Assembly (NCBI GenBank): GCA_034190875.2
Contig: CM067354.1
Location: forward strand, 35,433,707 to 35,497,706
Length of the DNA stretch: 64,000 nucleotides
Source: Urechis unicinctus
Lineage: Eukaryota > Annelida > Polychaeta > Xenopneusta > Urechidae
Reading direction: 5' to 3'
Positions within the stretch are counted from its first letter, which is position 1. Every line of letters begins with the position of its first letter. Position numbers and translations under genes: made by a program. The notes beneath the pieces were generated by a model. That model did not search any database, was not told where the DNA came from, and saw nothing but the letters and a program-made list of their open reading frames with translations. Below are positions 1 to 11,224 of this stretch, piece after piece.

Positions 1-1548
1 ATAAGATATCCATTAATACGAAAGAAGAACCCACCATCGCAAAAGACCAGAAAAACAAATTTCGACGTTATGATGGTCGCATTATGATAGTATGGAACAA
101 AAAGAGGCGAATGTTCCAGCATCCTGTTCCAGTCATGCATATGGAAATGTGAAGACCGAACTCGACAGCACCAATTTCGGGTAATTATAGAGAGAAGGAA
201 CAAAGATCGGGCGACATGTACCCATAGAAAAGGCAATTATTGAGCCATCGCAATGTAATCTATTATTTTGCTAATCACAACAGCGATTCATCATCCATCG
301 TGGTAAGAACTATCAAGTAGCGTAGAATTACGCCTAACCATTGTAATCACGAATTGCGAGACAAAATCGGGACTGAAGAATGAATGCCGGGAAGTTGTGT
401 AGAGTAACGAGACCTTCAGATAGTTCTTTAAAACAAAGCTGGGCATGTCAGCAATAGCTGCTACGCATTTCTGCGTTTGCCGCATGGAAGACATACGCTG
501 TTTGGTTTCAAGCAAAAACCAGCTCAATCTCACACCCATCTCAGCCTACCAGTGTTGGGATGTTCATTTCTCTGGAGCTGTCACTTCACACATTCGGCTA
601 CTCTGCTCCGAGTCGATAGAAAGGAATAAATTCATCAGCATATAATAGTTAAATACTAGCAAACACACATACTAACACAGACTTAACAAGCGAACACACA
701 TATCCACACACTCACAAACAGACATGAACACGAAAATATTCACACCCAAACATATGTGCAGACAAACACAAGATTTGCCCTGTACGAAATATCTTAAAAA
801 TGGCACAATGATCTGTTATCTGCACTGCGGAGATTGAAAAGAGGCGTATTTGGACTAATTGCAGGCTGTACAGCGATGTACTCGTTATTTACATAAATTC
901 GGATGGGGGTATGGCGAGAATAAGGGGTACACGCAATTGACTGCCGTGCAGTGCCAAAAATCTATGCACTGCATACAGCGCTAACCCGATAACTCGCGCC
1001 AATCCGGATCCATAAATTGGAGCCGCGAGTTAAATGAAAGCGTGAGTTAGCGAATGTGGGTCTTAAGAAGTGACCCCTAGCGAACAGAGGGGAAACTAGC
1101 TTGGCGCGTCATCTGCCTTTTTTGCGGGTTAGGATTGCTATACGTATAAGAAATGAAAATGAATTTTATTATATTGAAATTTTTTTAAAGTAGATGGTCG
1201 ATGGGAAATGCAAAAATGAGCTAATTTCATCAAATTGTGGGCTGGCTTTTATTCACCTCATGCGCCAAACGTTTTCTCACCTTATTCTCACCATATTGCC
1301 GTGGCTTCAACACCTCGCTCAGAGAAGCTAATTATGAAAGCGCGCTATTACGGAAGGCGGATGCCAATAAGACGTATTTGTTCCTACTTTATTAATATAA
1401 CTCGCTAATTCGGGCTAAAAAAGCGGGTCCAAGACCTGAGCGCGAGTTTTGCAGATTCGAAAGTAAACGCGACGCTAGTTAACGATGTAGACCCTGTACC
1501 ATAAAAAATAATTTCTGGGCCATTTATAGATACACTATATCCTGGGCA
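1..1548. other. Intergenic, no gene recognised
   Basis: Open frames here are short and show no recognisable family and no linked splice-site chain. Positions 950-1500 are somewhat richer in CpG than the surroundings, but no convincing start codon with a donor site was found there. Confidence 0.5.
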
Positions 1549-1559
1549 ATATATATACA

Positions 1560-1640
<81 letters not shown>

Positions 1641-1671
1641 TATCTCTCTCTATCTATCTCTCTATCTCATA

Positions 1672-1705
<34 letters not shown>

Positions 1706-1830
1706 TCTCTCCCTCGTTCTATCTCTCTATCTCTATATCTCTCTCTCTCTCTATCTCTCTCTCTCTCTATCTCTATCTCTCTCTCTATCTCTCTCTCTCT
1801 CTCTCTCTATCTATATCTCTCTCTCTCTCT
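1549..1830. repeat. (AT)n followed by (TC/TATC)n microsatellite
   Basis: About 90 bases of almost pure AT dinucleotide are followed by about 190 bases of TC/TATC repeats. The sequence returns to unique composition at about 1831. Confidence 0.95.
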
Positions 1831-2090
1831 ACCCCCCTTTGAAACCCAGAGGACCCAGGAGTGTGAGTTCTTTGATCTAGCAAATGTATAGTCCCAGATA
1901 AATCACCTTGGGCGGTTAGCTGCTTTTTTTCTGTTGGCCCATTTTTGTTTTATTTTATTTTCAGTCAAAACCGTCGTCATCACGTTGCTGTCATTGCGAT
2001 ATTACCAAAGAAATAAACATACCTATGCAGACGAGTCTAGAATCCTGGTTGCTGAAATAACACTTCTAGCTAACACACCTCGGGTGTTAC

Positions 2091-2130
2091 AATATATATT
2101 TGTATAATATATATATATATATCTATATAT

Positions 2131-2188
<58 letters not shown>

Positions 2189-2310
2189 CTATATACGTAT
2201 ATATCTATATATATATATCTATCTATATATCTATATCTCTATATATCTCTATAATATCTATATATATATCTATATCTCTCTATCTGATCTCTATCTCTAT
2301 ATATATATAT
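2091..2310. repeat. (AT)n with interspersed ATCT microsatellite
   Basis: Imperfect AT dinucleotide repeats grade into ATCT/CTAT motifs. This is the same compound type as the tract at 1549-1830, so the two may share an origin. Confidence 0.93.
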
Positions 2311-3056
2311 GTGTTTTTAATGTAGGTGCCGTTACGGTGCAATAAAGTTGGTACTATTCATTTGATTTACCGCATATGGTCATGTAAGGCGGAGTAACGC
2401 CTATACCCGCGTACACACGCTGTAGTTCACAATCAAGACCTCTAAAAACGCTAACATATTCTACCCTGTGGGTGTAATCAACTCACCGTTAACCCTCCTT
2501 CTGGACCTTGTTTTCGCCTTATTTTGTGAAGCCAGGATTTTCTTTTTGTAGCATCTTTACGAAATCGGTGTAGACTGCAGCGATACAAGAAATCAACGGA
2601 CTCTTACGAGACGCCTCAGCGGACCTACCCTGCCACTTGGTGTTTCTCATCTTTGCTTCTTTTAAGTTAACTTTAGTCAAGCTTGATTTCCCTTACACTT
2701 TAAGTTCACCGGGTGGATGCGGGCGGTTTGAAATACCTTTAAGCCAGACAAATCTGAATGTTTATTGAATAGGTGGGATCCACTTGAAAACGGAATTCAT
2801 TGAGGACGGCGTATTGAAGCATGTACATTCTCTGTAGCGGAGTATATAAACTTAACCTCCAACAGCGTGCGTACTATTTATTGCTCTCGACCTTTATTAT
2901 GTCTTCCAATTTTCTGCAACTTATCTCCTCCTCCATACTACTGCAGTTACGAACATATGAATTTTATGGTTGTAACAAGCAATTATCGTAGCATGGAATA
3001 GGTGAAAAAAAAGACTTGTTTTCACCTTTTGTACTTTGTATAATCACATGTATTTT
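2311..3056. other. Intergenic, no gene recognised
   Basis: Unique-looking sequence up to the assembly gap. No open frame with linked splice signals was found. Confidence 0.45.
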
Positions 3057-3156
3057 NNNNNNNNNNNNNNNNNNNNNNNNNNNNNNNNNNNNNNNNNNNN
3101 NNNNNNNNNNNNNNNNNNNNNNNNNNNNNNNNNNNNNNNNNNNNNNNNNNNNNNNN
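3057..3156. other. Assembly gap of 100 N
   Basis: Exactly 100 consecutive N. A round 100 is usually a placeholder for a gap of unknown length, so distances across it should not be trusted. Open frames that run through it are meaningless. Confidence 0.99.
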
Positions 3157-3735
3157 GTCAGGGACACAGAGGAAAAACTTTCAAGTAACAACTTGACGAC
3201 AGATGTGATTGCCTGGGATATCCTCCATGATTTACTAGGCTAATATGGATGTTTTGTATTGCTGGCGTGCCTGTCCTTTGCATCATATCACAAAAGCGAT
3301 AACGCAGATGCTGACAAATTCAGATGCCAAGCTCTCGATTTATATGGCATTGTTGATAGTCCGGTAAGTAGGGCGCATTATGTAGACCGACATCGTTGAG
3401 AAATAGAGCGGTTGTGCTGATTCAATTCAATGATGGTCTAATATTGAAAAATGCCAACATCAATCATGTGCGCTAATTTGACTGGCTTTGAATAAGTCAT
3501 TAACAATGTAATGACCTTATCAAGCACCTACACACTCGCTTAACAGATGCTCCATCATGAAACCGCCGGTACAGCTCTTAGAATAAAAAGATTAATAGGC
3601 CATGGAACACCATTACCTGCTTATCATCCTCATTTTAAGGGCTCTGACGGCTTTAACCATTTATCTGCAAATAAAAAAAAGAAATGAACTGTAGTATAAA
3701 AGTCAACTAAGTAGGGTCTTACCGTAAAGATCCTA

Positions 3736-3801
3736 GCCATTCCAGTCTATTCAGTTTAATCTATCATCGCCATTCCGGTCTATTCAGTTTAATCTATTAT
3801 C
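3736..3801. repeat. 33-bp tandem duplication
   Basis: Two near-identical 33-base units, 3736-3768 and 3769-3801, both carry the core TCTATTCAGTTTAATCTAT. Only a few bases differ. Confidence 0.9.
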
Positions 3802-3979
3802 ATATTGTACAAATGCTCGTGTCGTAAGTAAGACCTATGATAAATTTAATTGACATTTTTCTAGGTTTCGCTTCAATCAACCGAGATCACTTGGCCCCAG
3901 ACGTACATCAGAGACAAGGTACTGCTAGTAAATGATATGCCCCTTCTTAGCTGGCAATATTGATATTGGTCGATGCTTG

Positions 3980-4031
3980 TGTCGGAGTGTGTGTCCGTGT
4001 ATTTGTGCATGTGTATGTATGCGTATGTGTG

Positions 4032-4085
<54 letters not shown>

Positions 4086-4131
4086 TGTGTGTGTGTCTGT
4101 GTGTGTGTCTGTGTCTGTGTATGTGTGTGTG
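3980..4131. repeat. (TG)n microsatellite
   Basis: A degenerate TG tract leads into a pure TG core from about 4036 to 4083 and then TGTC interruptions. It produces spurious cysteine/valine-rich and threonine/histidine-rich open frames on the two strands. Confidence 0.95.
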
Positions 4132-4750
4132 AGCGATATCGTATTCTGTGTCCGTGTGTGGATTGGCGAATTGATGCAACTGATGCAATGATTGCCGTTT
4201 TCTTAAACAGGTCACGTAATTGTCATTACTATAGTGTTTCTCCATTGATACGGTCTTTGCTTGCACTATTTGAAAATGTCTGATGGTTGATACTGGCGGA
4301 CCATATCTGATATCGCATTTTAAACCCCGCGGTTGTTCCACTTCTATCGACTCTTTGATATTTCAACTATTGGCCATCTGTGTTATTCACGCAGAGTTGA
4401 AGAGCCGTTTATTGATTGATTACAAAATGAAACCTATGTAGGGCTATCGGTTGCAGTTGTGGCGTATGCATTGGCATTTGGTGATTCCTTCATCTTGTGT
4501 GGTAAAGCACTGGTGTTTGTTTTGACTCGCTAATGTTTATGACACGTTTATAACGCAGCAAGGCATGTTGTCACCTGCTAAGTGGACAGCCGTAATAATA
4601 TGCTACATTGCCATGGAATCATCGTTTAAGGTGGAGTTAATGACTCAAACGGCTCAAACTGTGAAATATACATTAACAATTAAGTAAGCTACTTAAATAT
4701 TAACAACAGTGGTATGCAAAATAGGGATATATATATATAGTTTTATAAAC
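4132..4750. other. Intergenic, no gene recognised
   Basis: No linked exon structure or known repeat was recognised between the TG tract and the palindromic TATTGGGTC cluster. Confidence 0.45.
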
Positions 4751-4757
4751 TTATTCA

Positions 4758-4935
4758 TATTGGGTCTTCGTCGGTTTTTTTACTCGAAATACTGGGTCAA
4801 GACCCAACACTCCTTAATATTGGGTCTTGGACCCAATAATTTTCTGACCCAATAATAATTATAGTCTCGTTCGTTCGTTCTGCAATGCTTATGATGAAAT
4901 ATGGCTACGCCTTAAACCTGAAATGTTGGGTCTAG
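4758..4935. repeat. Left cluster of TATTGGGTC/GACCCAATA palindromes
   Basis: The cluster has several copies of TATTGGGTC and its complement. At 4818-4838 the two 9-base arms (4818-4826 and 4830-4838) are separated by only TTG, a perfect hairpin-forming palindrome. Single copies lie near 4758, 4790-4806, 4845 and 4923. The same motif forms the array at 10.1-11.2 kb and recurs near 16.91-16.94 kb. The cluster ends about 150 bases before the start codon of gene A. Confidence 0.8.
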
Positions 4936-5010
4936 CCCATCAGTACACCGGCCGCTTGCGCCACCTGTTATCATTATCCAGAACTGCTATATACAAATGT
5001 ATATAGAAGT

Positions 5011-5110
5011 GCGCTGTGATTGGTTGGTCGCACGCGCGTAGGCACTCGACCAATAGTATCGCGCCTACGATTTTCATGTCCACACGCGTTCATGTTCGCC
5101 ATCTTTTCGA
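5011..5110 (+). promoter_or_regulatory. CpG-containing promoter-like region of gene A
   Basis: An inverted CCAAT box (ATTGG, 5019-5023) and a direct CCAAT box (5050-5054) flank a CpG-rich stretch (CGCACGCGCG and similar). A GCCATCTT element at 5099-5106 resembles a reverse-oriented YY1 site. Together they suggest a TATA-less start region. The complementary strand also reads ATGGCG from 5102, so bidirectional initiation is possible. Confidence 0.5.
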
Positions 5111-6254
5111 TCAAGCCGCATCAGGTTAGTCAGACAATCTAATCCATTTCACCCAGACTATAGCTGTTAAGTCATGGTTTACAGATGAAATTTACACCGA
5201 GGATTAATCTAGGAGCAAATGTGGACAAGTTCGGGACGATATCTTAGTCATTATTTCACTATAATCATCACATGATTGTCACACGCTTATGCAAACCATG
5301 CCCTGAGTTCCTAACGCTAAGATTTTGACATGCCGGGCCAAGTTTAGCTTTCTTATTATTGCACCGGATTCCTTCCTCAGTAAATAGATGTACAGTGCTA
5401 TGGCTGGGTATAGTATATCTTCAAATACGATAGAGCGCTATTCTCCCATTTTACACAATAAAGTCCACTCATTCAATTGAAGGTTGCAAGAAATGTCAGG
5501 CCCCGAACTTGGATTCTGAGTTAGACGTCTCGCTGAACAACTCACCGAAGAGGGCTATTTAATTGTAGCAGATCTTTATGGGAAGGTATCAGCGGCTAAA
5601 CACAGTGCCAAACTTTACTACAAACTCATATTTAGCTATCCGCGGGAAGGGTAAGTACTTTTCTTGAGATTTTATTTGGATTATGGATATAATGTAAGCA
5701 ACATTGAAAACTCGAATATACCTGTCTTGCGAGTATTACAGAAGGGCTTTCTTATTTAGCATCCATGTTCGGGGGCCATATATTTTCTGGCCAGGCTGCA
5801 CGCACGGTAGGGCGGTCAAACGCCGCGCCGATCTTATTTAGACAAGGCAGTTGTTGGGCTGTTTGGTAGTATAATGTAAATGATGAATTTTGTTCGATTA
5901 ATATATTATAAATGAAGACTCCCCCAACACATCGATTTGATTATCTCTTCCATATGACCAAAAATTAAAAGATACGGTCAATTTTTAAAAACAACATATG
6001 CTTATTTACCCTGAGAAATCTCCACACGCCATTGCTTCGGCGCCATGGCAACGATCCGCGTCCTTGGGAGATTTCATATTATGACTTTGTCAAAGGAATG
6101 CTAGTGTGAGTAGTACACATATTTGAAACTTCGGTGATATGGAGTAAAACTGATTTACAAAGTCAATTGGACTGTTGCAGTCATGTTCACGATTCAAGGC
6201 CATTTGGCGTGTGTGGATGAAGCTGTTAACATGCTTAAAATATTTTATTCTTGA
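5076..6254 (+). CDS. Gene A: small four-exon protein, family not recognised
   Basis: The proposed exons are 5076-5124, 5521-5650, 5760-5806 and 6181-6254 (stop TGA). They encode 99 residues. All three junctions join in phase (1, 2, 1) with GT-AG borders. Exon 2 ends in an ideal GTAAGT donor, and exons 3 and 4 follow TTATTTAG and GTTGCAG acceptors. The weakest point is the purine-rich exon 2 acceptor (ATTCTGAG). The start is the first ATG in the CpG patch whose frame fits exon 2, and an AATAAA lies 207 bases after the stop. Visible protein features are a helix-like N-terminal half (residues 17-59, around LAEQLTEEGYL and ADLYGKV) and a shorter Gly/Pro/Trp/Cys part (60-75). There is no signal peptide or membrane segment. 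I do not recognise the family. The helical half could be a small death-fold-like domain, but that is only an idea. Confidence 0.42.
6014..6075. promoter_or_regulatory. Intronic CpG patch with an inverted repeat and an X-box-like site
   Basis: GAAATCTCC and its complement GGAGATTTC face each other across about 43 bases, which include CGGCGCCATGGCAACG. CCATGGCAAC resembles an RFX X-box half-site. It lies in the last intron of gene A and could be an enhancer or alternative start; no open frame is linked to it. Confidence 0.25.
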
Positions 6255-6460
6255 ATTTATGTCATCCGGTTTAACCTATCACTCCTGCTCATTGAAACAT
6301 CCCAATGAACTGTTTGACCTGCATTGGTCAGGAAAGTTATCTCATCTCTCTATCCCGTATCTTTGAAGATAGAACTCTGTCATAAAACTCACAATGCGAC
6401 ATTGCTGGCGTTATTCGAGGAGATACTCTTACAACATAGACGATAGGAATCTATCTGGGG

Positions 6461-6466
6461 AATAAA
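6461..6466 (+). terminator. Polyadenylation signal AATAAA of gene A
   Basis: A canonical hexamer lies 207 bases downstream of the gene A stop codon. This supports 6181-6254 being part of a terminal exon. Confidence 0.5.
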
Positions 6467-6930
6467 ACCTTTATCTTCCCACACGTGGCAGTCAGTTAAA
6501 AACGACCCTCCAAGAAAACTTCATTTTGCTCTCCTTCTAACATATAAACCCTCTATACATCGAAGATGGTTCGTACTTGTTGACTTGTAGGTATACACCA
6601 GCGCGAATCGACCGGTGGTATCATAGTACCCAGTAAAGGCAGTTGTATCGGATTAAATGACGTTTGTTTTTGTCACGCATTCCACAGATATGTTCACGCT
6701 TTGATTCAATAGTAATGTGCCGCCATCGATTATATGAAGGGAAAGGGGAAATAGTACAGTAAATTTGTCGCGGAATTATTACCCCTGTATAAGACGATTG
6801 TCGCCCGATGTGTGAAGACAAGTAAAAGTGTCGCGTGAGCGCTGAAGTAGGATGCGGAGAGATTTTGTGTGGCATCTGAAACACTATGAAGTCTTAGCGC
6901 GGCGGATTGGCGCGAAGGCGCTCGTGTCAC

Positions 6931-7200
6931 CCAGTGCTCGGAGCCATGATATCGGGAAGCGAGTGAGTGGCGGTTAGCCCAACAGACCAACAGGCGATCA
7001 GGTACTCCATTGTTGGTCTAACAGGAAAATCCTCCTTTTATCGGTGGATTGACAAACATGCTTAATCTATCACGTTAAAAATACGTACTGAGAAGAATTT
7101 AAAGCCACCAGCAGTGAGAGTATTGCCTTTCCCTCTCCTTTATTCAGCATCATAACAAGTTCGTTTCCAACCAACTTACATTGCGCAATCTCGCCGCCAT
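6931..7200 (-). CDS. Gene C: 5' end of a minus-strand gene (partial model)
   Basis: On the minus strand a YY1-type start context (AATATGGCGGCG) gives ATG at 7200. Seven codons (MAARLRN) run to 7180, followed by a GTAAGT donor. A second exon from 7017, after the acceptor TTTTCCTGTTAG, opens in the required phase 0. It reads at least 29 codons to a GTGACA donor next to 6931, and its frame stays open further to about 6770, where a GTAAT donor is also possible. A possible third exon (about 6696-6627, containing REHICGMRDKNKR) lies downstream, but its acceptor is poor. The product is basic, with no recognised domain. The gene would converge on gene A. Start motif, donor and acceptor are seen directly; that it is a real gene is inferred. 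Confidence 0.35.
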
Positions 7201-7215
7201 ATTGTCGGAAAAGTT
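7186..7215 (-). promoter_or_regulatory. YY1-like initiator motif at the gene C start
   Basis: The plus strand reads CGCCGCCATATTG, the complement of the YY1 consensus AAnATGGCGGC, with the ATG inside the motif serving as the putative start codon. This layout is common in TATA-less animal promoters. A plus-strand GTAAGG donor at 7345 suggests a possible divergent non-coding exon on the other side. Confidence 0.45.
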
Positions 7216-7654
7216 AATCGCCTCGCATATTTTAGGCGATTATGCATATTTACAAGTTGTGGCGATTCCTGAGACTCTAACGCGATACATAATACTGATT
7301 GTTTATTAAATTGGACTTGTTAAATCAAGTTGACATCGTGAAGGTAAGGTCTTATCATCGAATATTCTACATTGGAAATGCCATCTTCGAGAACCAAGAG
7401 GGAGGGCAAGCTCCACTTGGTTCAAAAGAGCTAGTGTCGGTGGCTGGGCGAACGATATTTGAGATTTTGACCATCTGTATCACAAAAATAATCACTTTAA
7501 ATTTGTATTTTTGGTGGGATGCAATCCAGTGCAGGGCACTCGGGAACCCAGGTGAGGGACCAGCGTAAGTGCCGATGAAAACCCAGTGATTTATTCATTT
7601 GAGTCCATGTGACCCGCAGACGAGCAGTGTACGCGCGTCCTATAGTGATGCTAG

Positions 7655-7829
7655 GTGGTTTTCATCATTGCACCGACCCCTCCCGTGGTACGATTTGGCA
7701 AATCACGCGATGCTAAGGCGGCAGCGGGGGGGCAGCGTGTTCAGCAGAGTAAAAAGTCTGATATCGCGCGAGTAGTTGATTTCCTTCCCCTGAGCAGCGC
7801 TCTCAAAACCGTTGACAGAGCTATGAGAC
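7655..7829 (+). CDS. Candidate internal coding exon, product unknown
   Basis: An open frame of about 58 codons has unusually high GC and CpG for this window. It ends at a strong GTAAGTG donor (7830) in phase 1, and a CTAG acceptor directly precedes it. The encoded part is basic (RFGKSRDAKAAAGGQ) and then hydrophobic (VVDFLPLSSALKTVDRAM). No start codon fits the frame, and neighbouring exons could not be linked with confidence. A possible next piece is 8534-8570, between a GTAG acceptor and a GTGGGT donor. It may be part of a gene sharing the 7.2-kb promoter, or chance. Confidence 0.25.
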
Positions 7830-7869
7830 GTAAGTGCAGGTCTTCCGATGATTTTTTTGTACCGGATGT

Positions 7870-9900
7870 CGAATTCGTTTGGAGCATGATCTAGGTCAAG
7901 CTCGGGGCGCCAGATACCATGATATAAAACTAAATTGGTATGTTTTATCAGTCCGTGAAAATGTAGCTTATTGCGAGCGGTTAAAAACAATGATTTTATT
8001 ACTGCCGCTATGTGTGTTAATGCGAAGTCATGTCGCGGCTCACTGTCAATGTTGATTGGTGGGGGGGGGGGGGGGGGGAAATGTAAAGAGACTTAAGTTA
8101 GGACTCAAAATGATTAGTCTAGACTCGACGTGGTTGGTGAATACGGTCCAGTTCATACTGAAATATTGTACAGTGCTATCGTTTAATCCATCGCTGCCAG
8201 AGCTGCGTACAATGATCATTTGGTCAAGCAGCCTCTAGCCTGAGGCGTATATGTAGTTGTGTTTCACACACACAAAAACAGTGCTTATAGCGGTATGTAA
8301 GATGCATATACTTTTTACCATCATTTTGCTGTTGATCAGCTTGTGAACCTTGGGAGTTCACAGTGGACCTGTGACTTAGTGCTTGGATGCATGAATGTTT
8401 TAACATACGGCTCATTAGACAGCTGATAATTTCGGGCAAGTGAGAGTCCTTCAACAATTCTTTTTACTGTAAAATGTCTTTCCCCTTCGATTGATAGATG
8501 CCATAATTTGAAGTGCGACCTTTAAAGGTGTCAAAGATGATGTAGTTGCACTGTGGTTGGGTTTGGTGTATCAGGTGGGTCCTGTGTTGATCCAATCGGA
8601 TCTTATCTTGTCCCTTCTGACATGAATTGTATTAGTATGAGTAAGGTCAACAGGGACGCTGAGGTTACCAAACAATTGTATATTACCCAGTCAGCAGAGT
8701 TGGCCTGGTCGACGTACTGGTTCTTGCTCACCTTTCTTGTTTTGCATATTGGAGTAAATTTCAATGAAAGCCACAATCTACCAAACACTCCCCGACCCCG
8801 AGTTACTAACTCATTATTAAAAGCAGTTCGTTCGAATAGCATATTTACTATATCACTTCCCTAGACGACTCTACAGTACATAACATTGCGGATTGATCTA
8901 GGCTTTTATAAAAATTAATTGGGTCCTGACGAATGTAATATATTTTGTCTCTTGATTGCGTCAATCACTTGATATATGAATGTATGTTATCAGAATTTAT
9001 TGTTGGTCTATAGCTTATATAAAATTTGTTCGTTCCTGATCCAATATTGTATGATATATTACTGCTGATGACAAAGCACTTGACAGCGTCCCCCAATACC
9101 TCACGCGTTGTTGGGACGCATTATAATTTGGACCAATGCGTATTTTCACGCATCCATAAAAATCCGCAACGGGAAAATGGGAAAACCCTTATCTTAAAGT
9201 ACTCCGGTTCAAAGCGGTTCCATGCATTTGAACCCTGGCCACTCACTGTGGTGAAGACGGAACGAGTTCAAATGGTCCGCGCAGTACGGCCTCGGGCGAT
9301 ACCGCTTATCAATTTGTAAAGGAGTTTAGCGGAGTGTAATATGTGTATCCTACATGGGGCATATGGTTTCCAACATTGGCGATTTGCAGCAGGTGGAACT
9401 GTCAGGCTCCTAATCGAGTTGCCTGACGTTTGAGGCACGTATTTGTTCGAAAAAGTTTCATTGTGATAACTCACTGCTTAGTTAATTAAATCAATTACCT
9501 AGACTAAAATATCTGCGGGAGAGGATGGGGGGGGAGCGCGAACATTTTGTGGTGGGACTGCGCGGCTGCTGAGGCTAGCGTGAAGGCAGTGCAACAAATC
9601 TTCATCTTTAATAATAACGGACAAGAGTTGCACATGTTGTAGTCTGTGTTTCGTGATTTAGTGTTTAATCAGTTAATGATGTAATCGATATGCTACTTAT
9701 ATAGAATGACTAGATTAAAACGTTTTGGGGAGGGGATAAGGAGTAAGCGTCGTATTCCGTGTTGGTCCACTCAGCCCCACTTACTTTCACCAGATTTTGA
9801 TCATATATCCATTCCATCCCCTGGCCTCTGCTTCCGATAGTGATAATGCAGTATATGTTTCCTGGTGACTGAACGATTTTCATCCCAGGGGGGAATTTTT
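7870..9900. other. No gene resolved; an 18-G run at 8061-8078
   Basis: Several open frames of 60-100 codons lie here, for example 9026-9319 on the plus strand. None has linked splice signals or a recognised family, and at 8553-8864 both strands are open at once, which argues against coding significance. The pure G run at 8061-8078 is a likely length-error site. Confidence 0.4.
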
Positions 9901-9920
9901 ACCCCTAGCATTCTTTGAAT

Positions 9921-10061
9921 GGGGGTAGCAAAACTCCTCCTGAAAAAAACCCCTTTTGACTGTGTATATAACTTCTAAAAGTGATTGTTTTGGGGGTAGC
10001 AAAACTCCTCCTGAAAAAAACCCCTTTTGACTGTGTATATAACTTCTAAAAGTGATTGTTT
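9921..10061. repeat. 71-bp perfect tandem duplication
   Basis: Copies 9921-9991 and 9992-10061 are essentially identical, beginning GGGGGTAGCAAAACTCC and ending AAAAGTGATTGTTT. Identity implies a recent duplication or an assembly artefact. It directly abuts the palindromic array. Confidence 0.92.
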
Positions 10062-10087
10062 ATATTATTAAAAAATATTGTTCTATC

Positions 10088-11190
10088 CATGGCCTATATA
10101 CAATATATTGGGCCCAGACCCAACAATACCAGTCCATATATATCATATGCTGTGCCTAGATGATGGATATAACTTCGTAAAATGAGTGTATATATTATTA
10201 TACTGTTGGGTCCATGGCTTATATACAATTTATTGGGTCCAGACGATGCATATAACTTCGTGAAATGAGTGTATATATTATTATACTGTTGGGTCCATGG
10301 CTTATATACAATTTATTTGGTCCAGACCCAACAATACCATTCCATATATATCATATGCTGTATCTAGATGATGCATATAACTTCGTAAAATGAGTGTATA
10401 CATTATTAATAGGCATTATTGGGTCTACAGCTTGTATAACATTTATTGTGTCAGGACCCAATAATACAAGTCCATATATATATATAATGCTGTGCCATGA
10501 TGATGCATATAACTTAGTAAAATGAGTGTATGCATTATCAAAACTTATTGTTGTTGTCCATATATATGATATGTTGTGTCTAGATGATGCTTATAGCTTC
10601 GTAAAATGAGTATATATATTATTAATAGCTATTGTTGGGTCCCATGGCTTATATAACATTTATTGCTTCAGGACCTAATAATACATTTATAGTCCATATA
10701 TATACTATACCCTGTGTCGTGATGACGTAATCCATAAAATTAGTGTATATATTAATAAAACTTATTGTTGGGTCCATGGCCTATATATAATTTATTGTGT
10801 CTGGACCCAATAATACGAGTTGTATATATAATAGGCTGTGCCGAGATGACATATATAGCTTGGTAAAATCAGTGTATATATTATCAAAACTTATTGTTGG
10901 GTCCATGGCCTATATACAATTTATTGGGTCTGGACCCAATAATACGATTCCATATATATAATAGGCTGTGCCGAGATGACATATATAGCTTATAAAATCA
11001 GTGTATATATTATCAAAACTTATTGTTGGGTCCATGGCTTATACAATTTATTGGGTCTGGACCCAATAATAGAGTATATATATAATAGGCATGCCATGAT
11101 AATGTATATAGCTTTGTAAAATGAGTGTATATATTATTAAAACTTACTGTTGGGTCAATGGCTTATATACAGTTTATTGGGAATATATTA
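10088..11190. repeat. Tandem array of palindrome-bearing units upstream of gene B
   Basis: About nine diverged units of roughly 83-135 bp follow the order TTGGGTCCATGGC, TATATACAATTTATT, palindrome, TCCATATATATA, GATGCATATAACTTCG, TAAAATGAGTGTATATATTA. Unit starts lie near 10206, 10288, 10419, 10635, 10768, 10896, 11025 and 11151. The palindrome is best preserved at 10922-10942 and 11048-11068 (TATTGGGTC, TG, GACCCAATA). Other units carry decayed arms, and the unit at 10206 lacks the segment after the left arm. It could be a satellite derived from a small element, or a cluster of protein-binding hairpins. Confidence 0.88.
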
Positions 11191-11224
11191 TACCAATAGA
11201 TCGCCCATATATCGGTTTTTGTGA

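Noticed and set aside
3932-4341. Cysteine/valine and threonine/histidine-rich frames
   Set aside because: They are translations of the (TG)n tract and its complement.
5493-5519. Alternative start ATG at 5493 for gene A
   Set aside because: It is in the exon 2 frame but meets TGA after eight codons.
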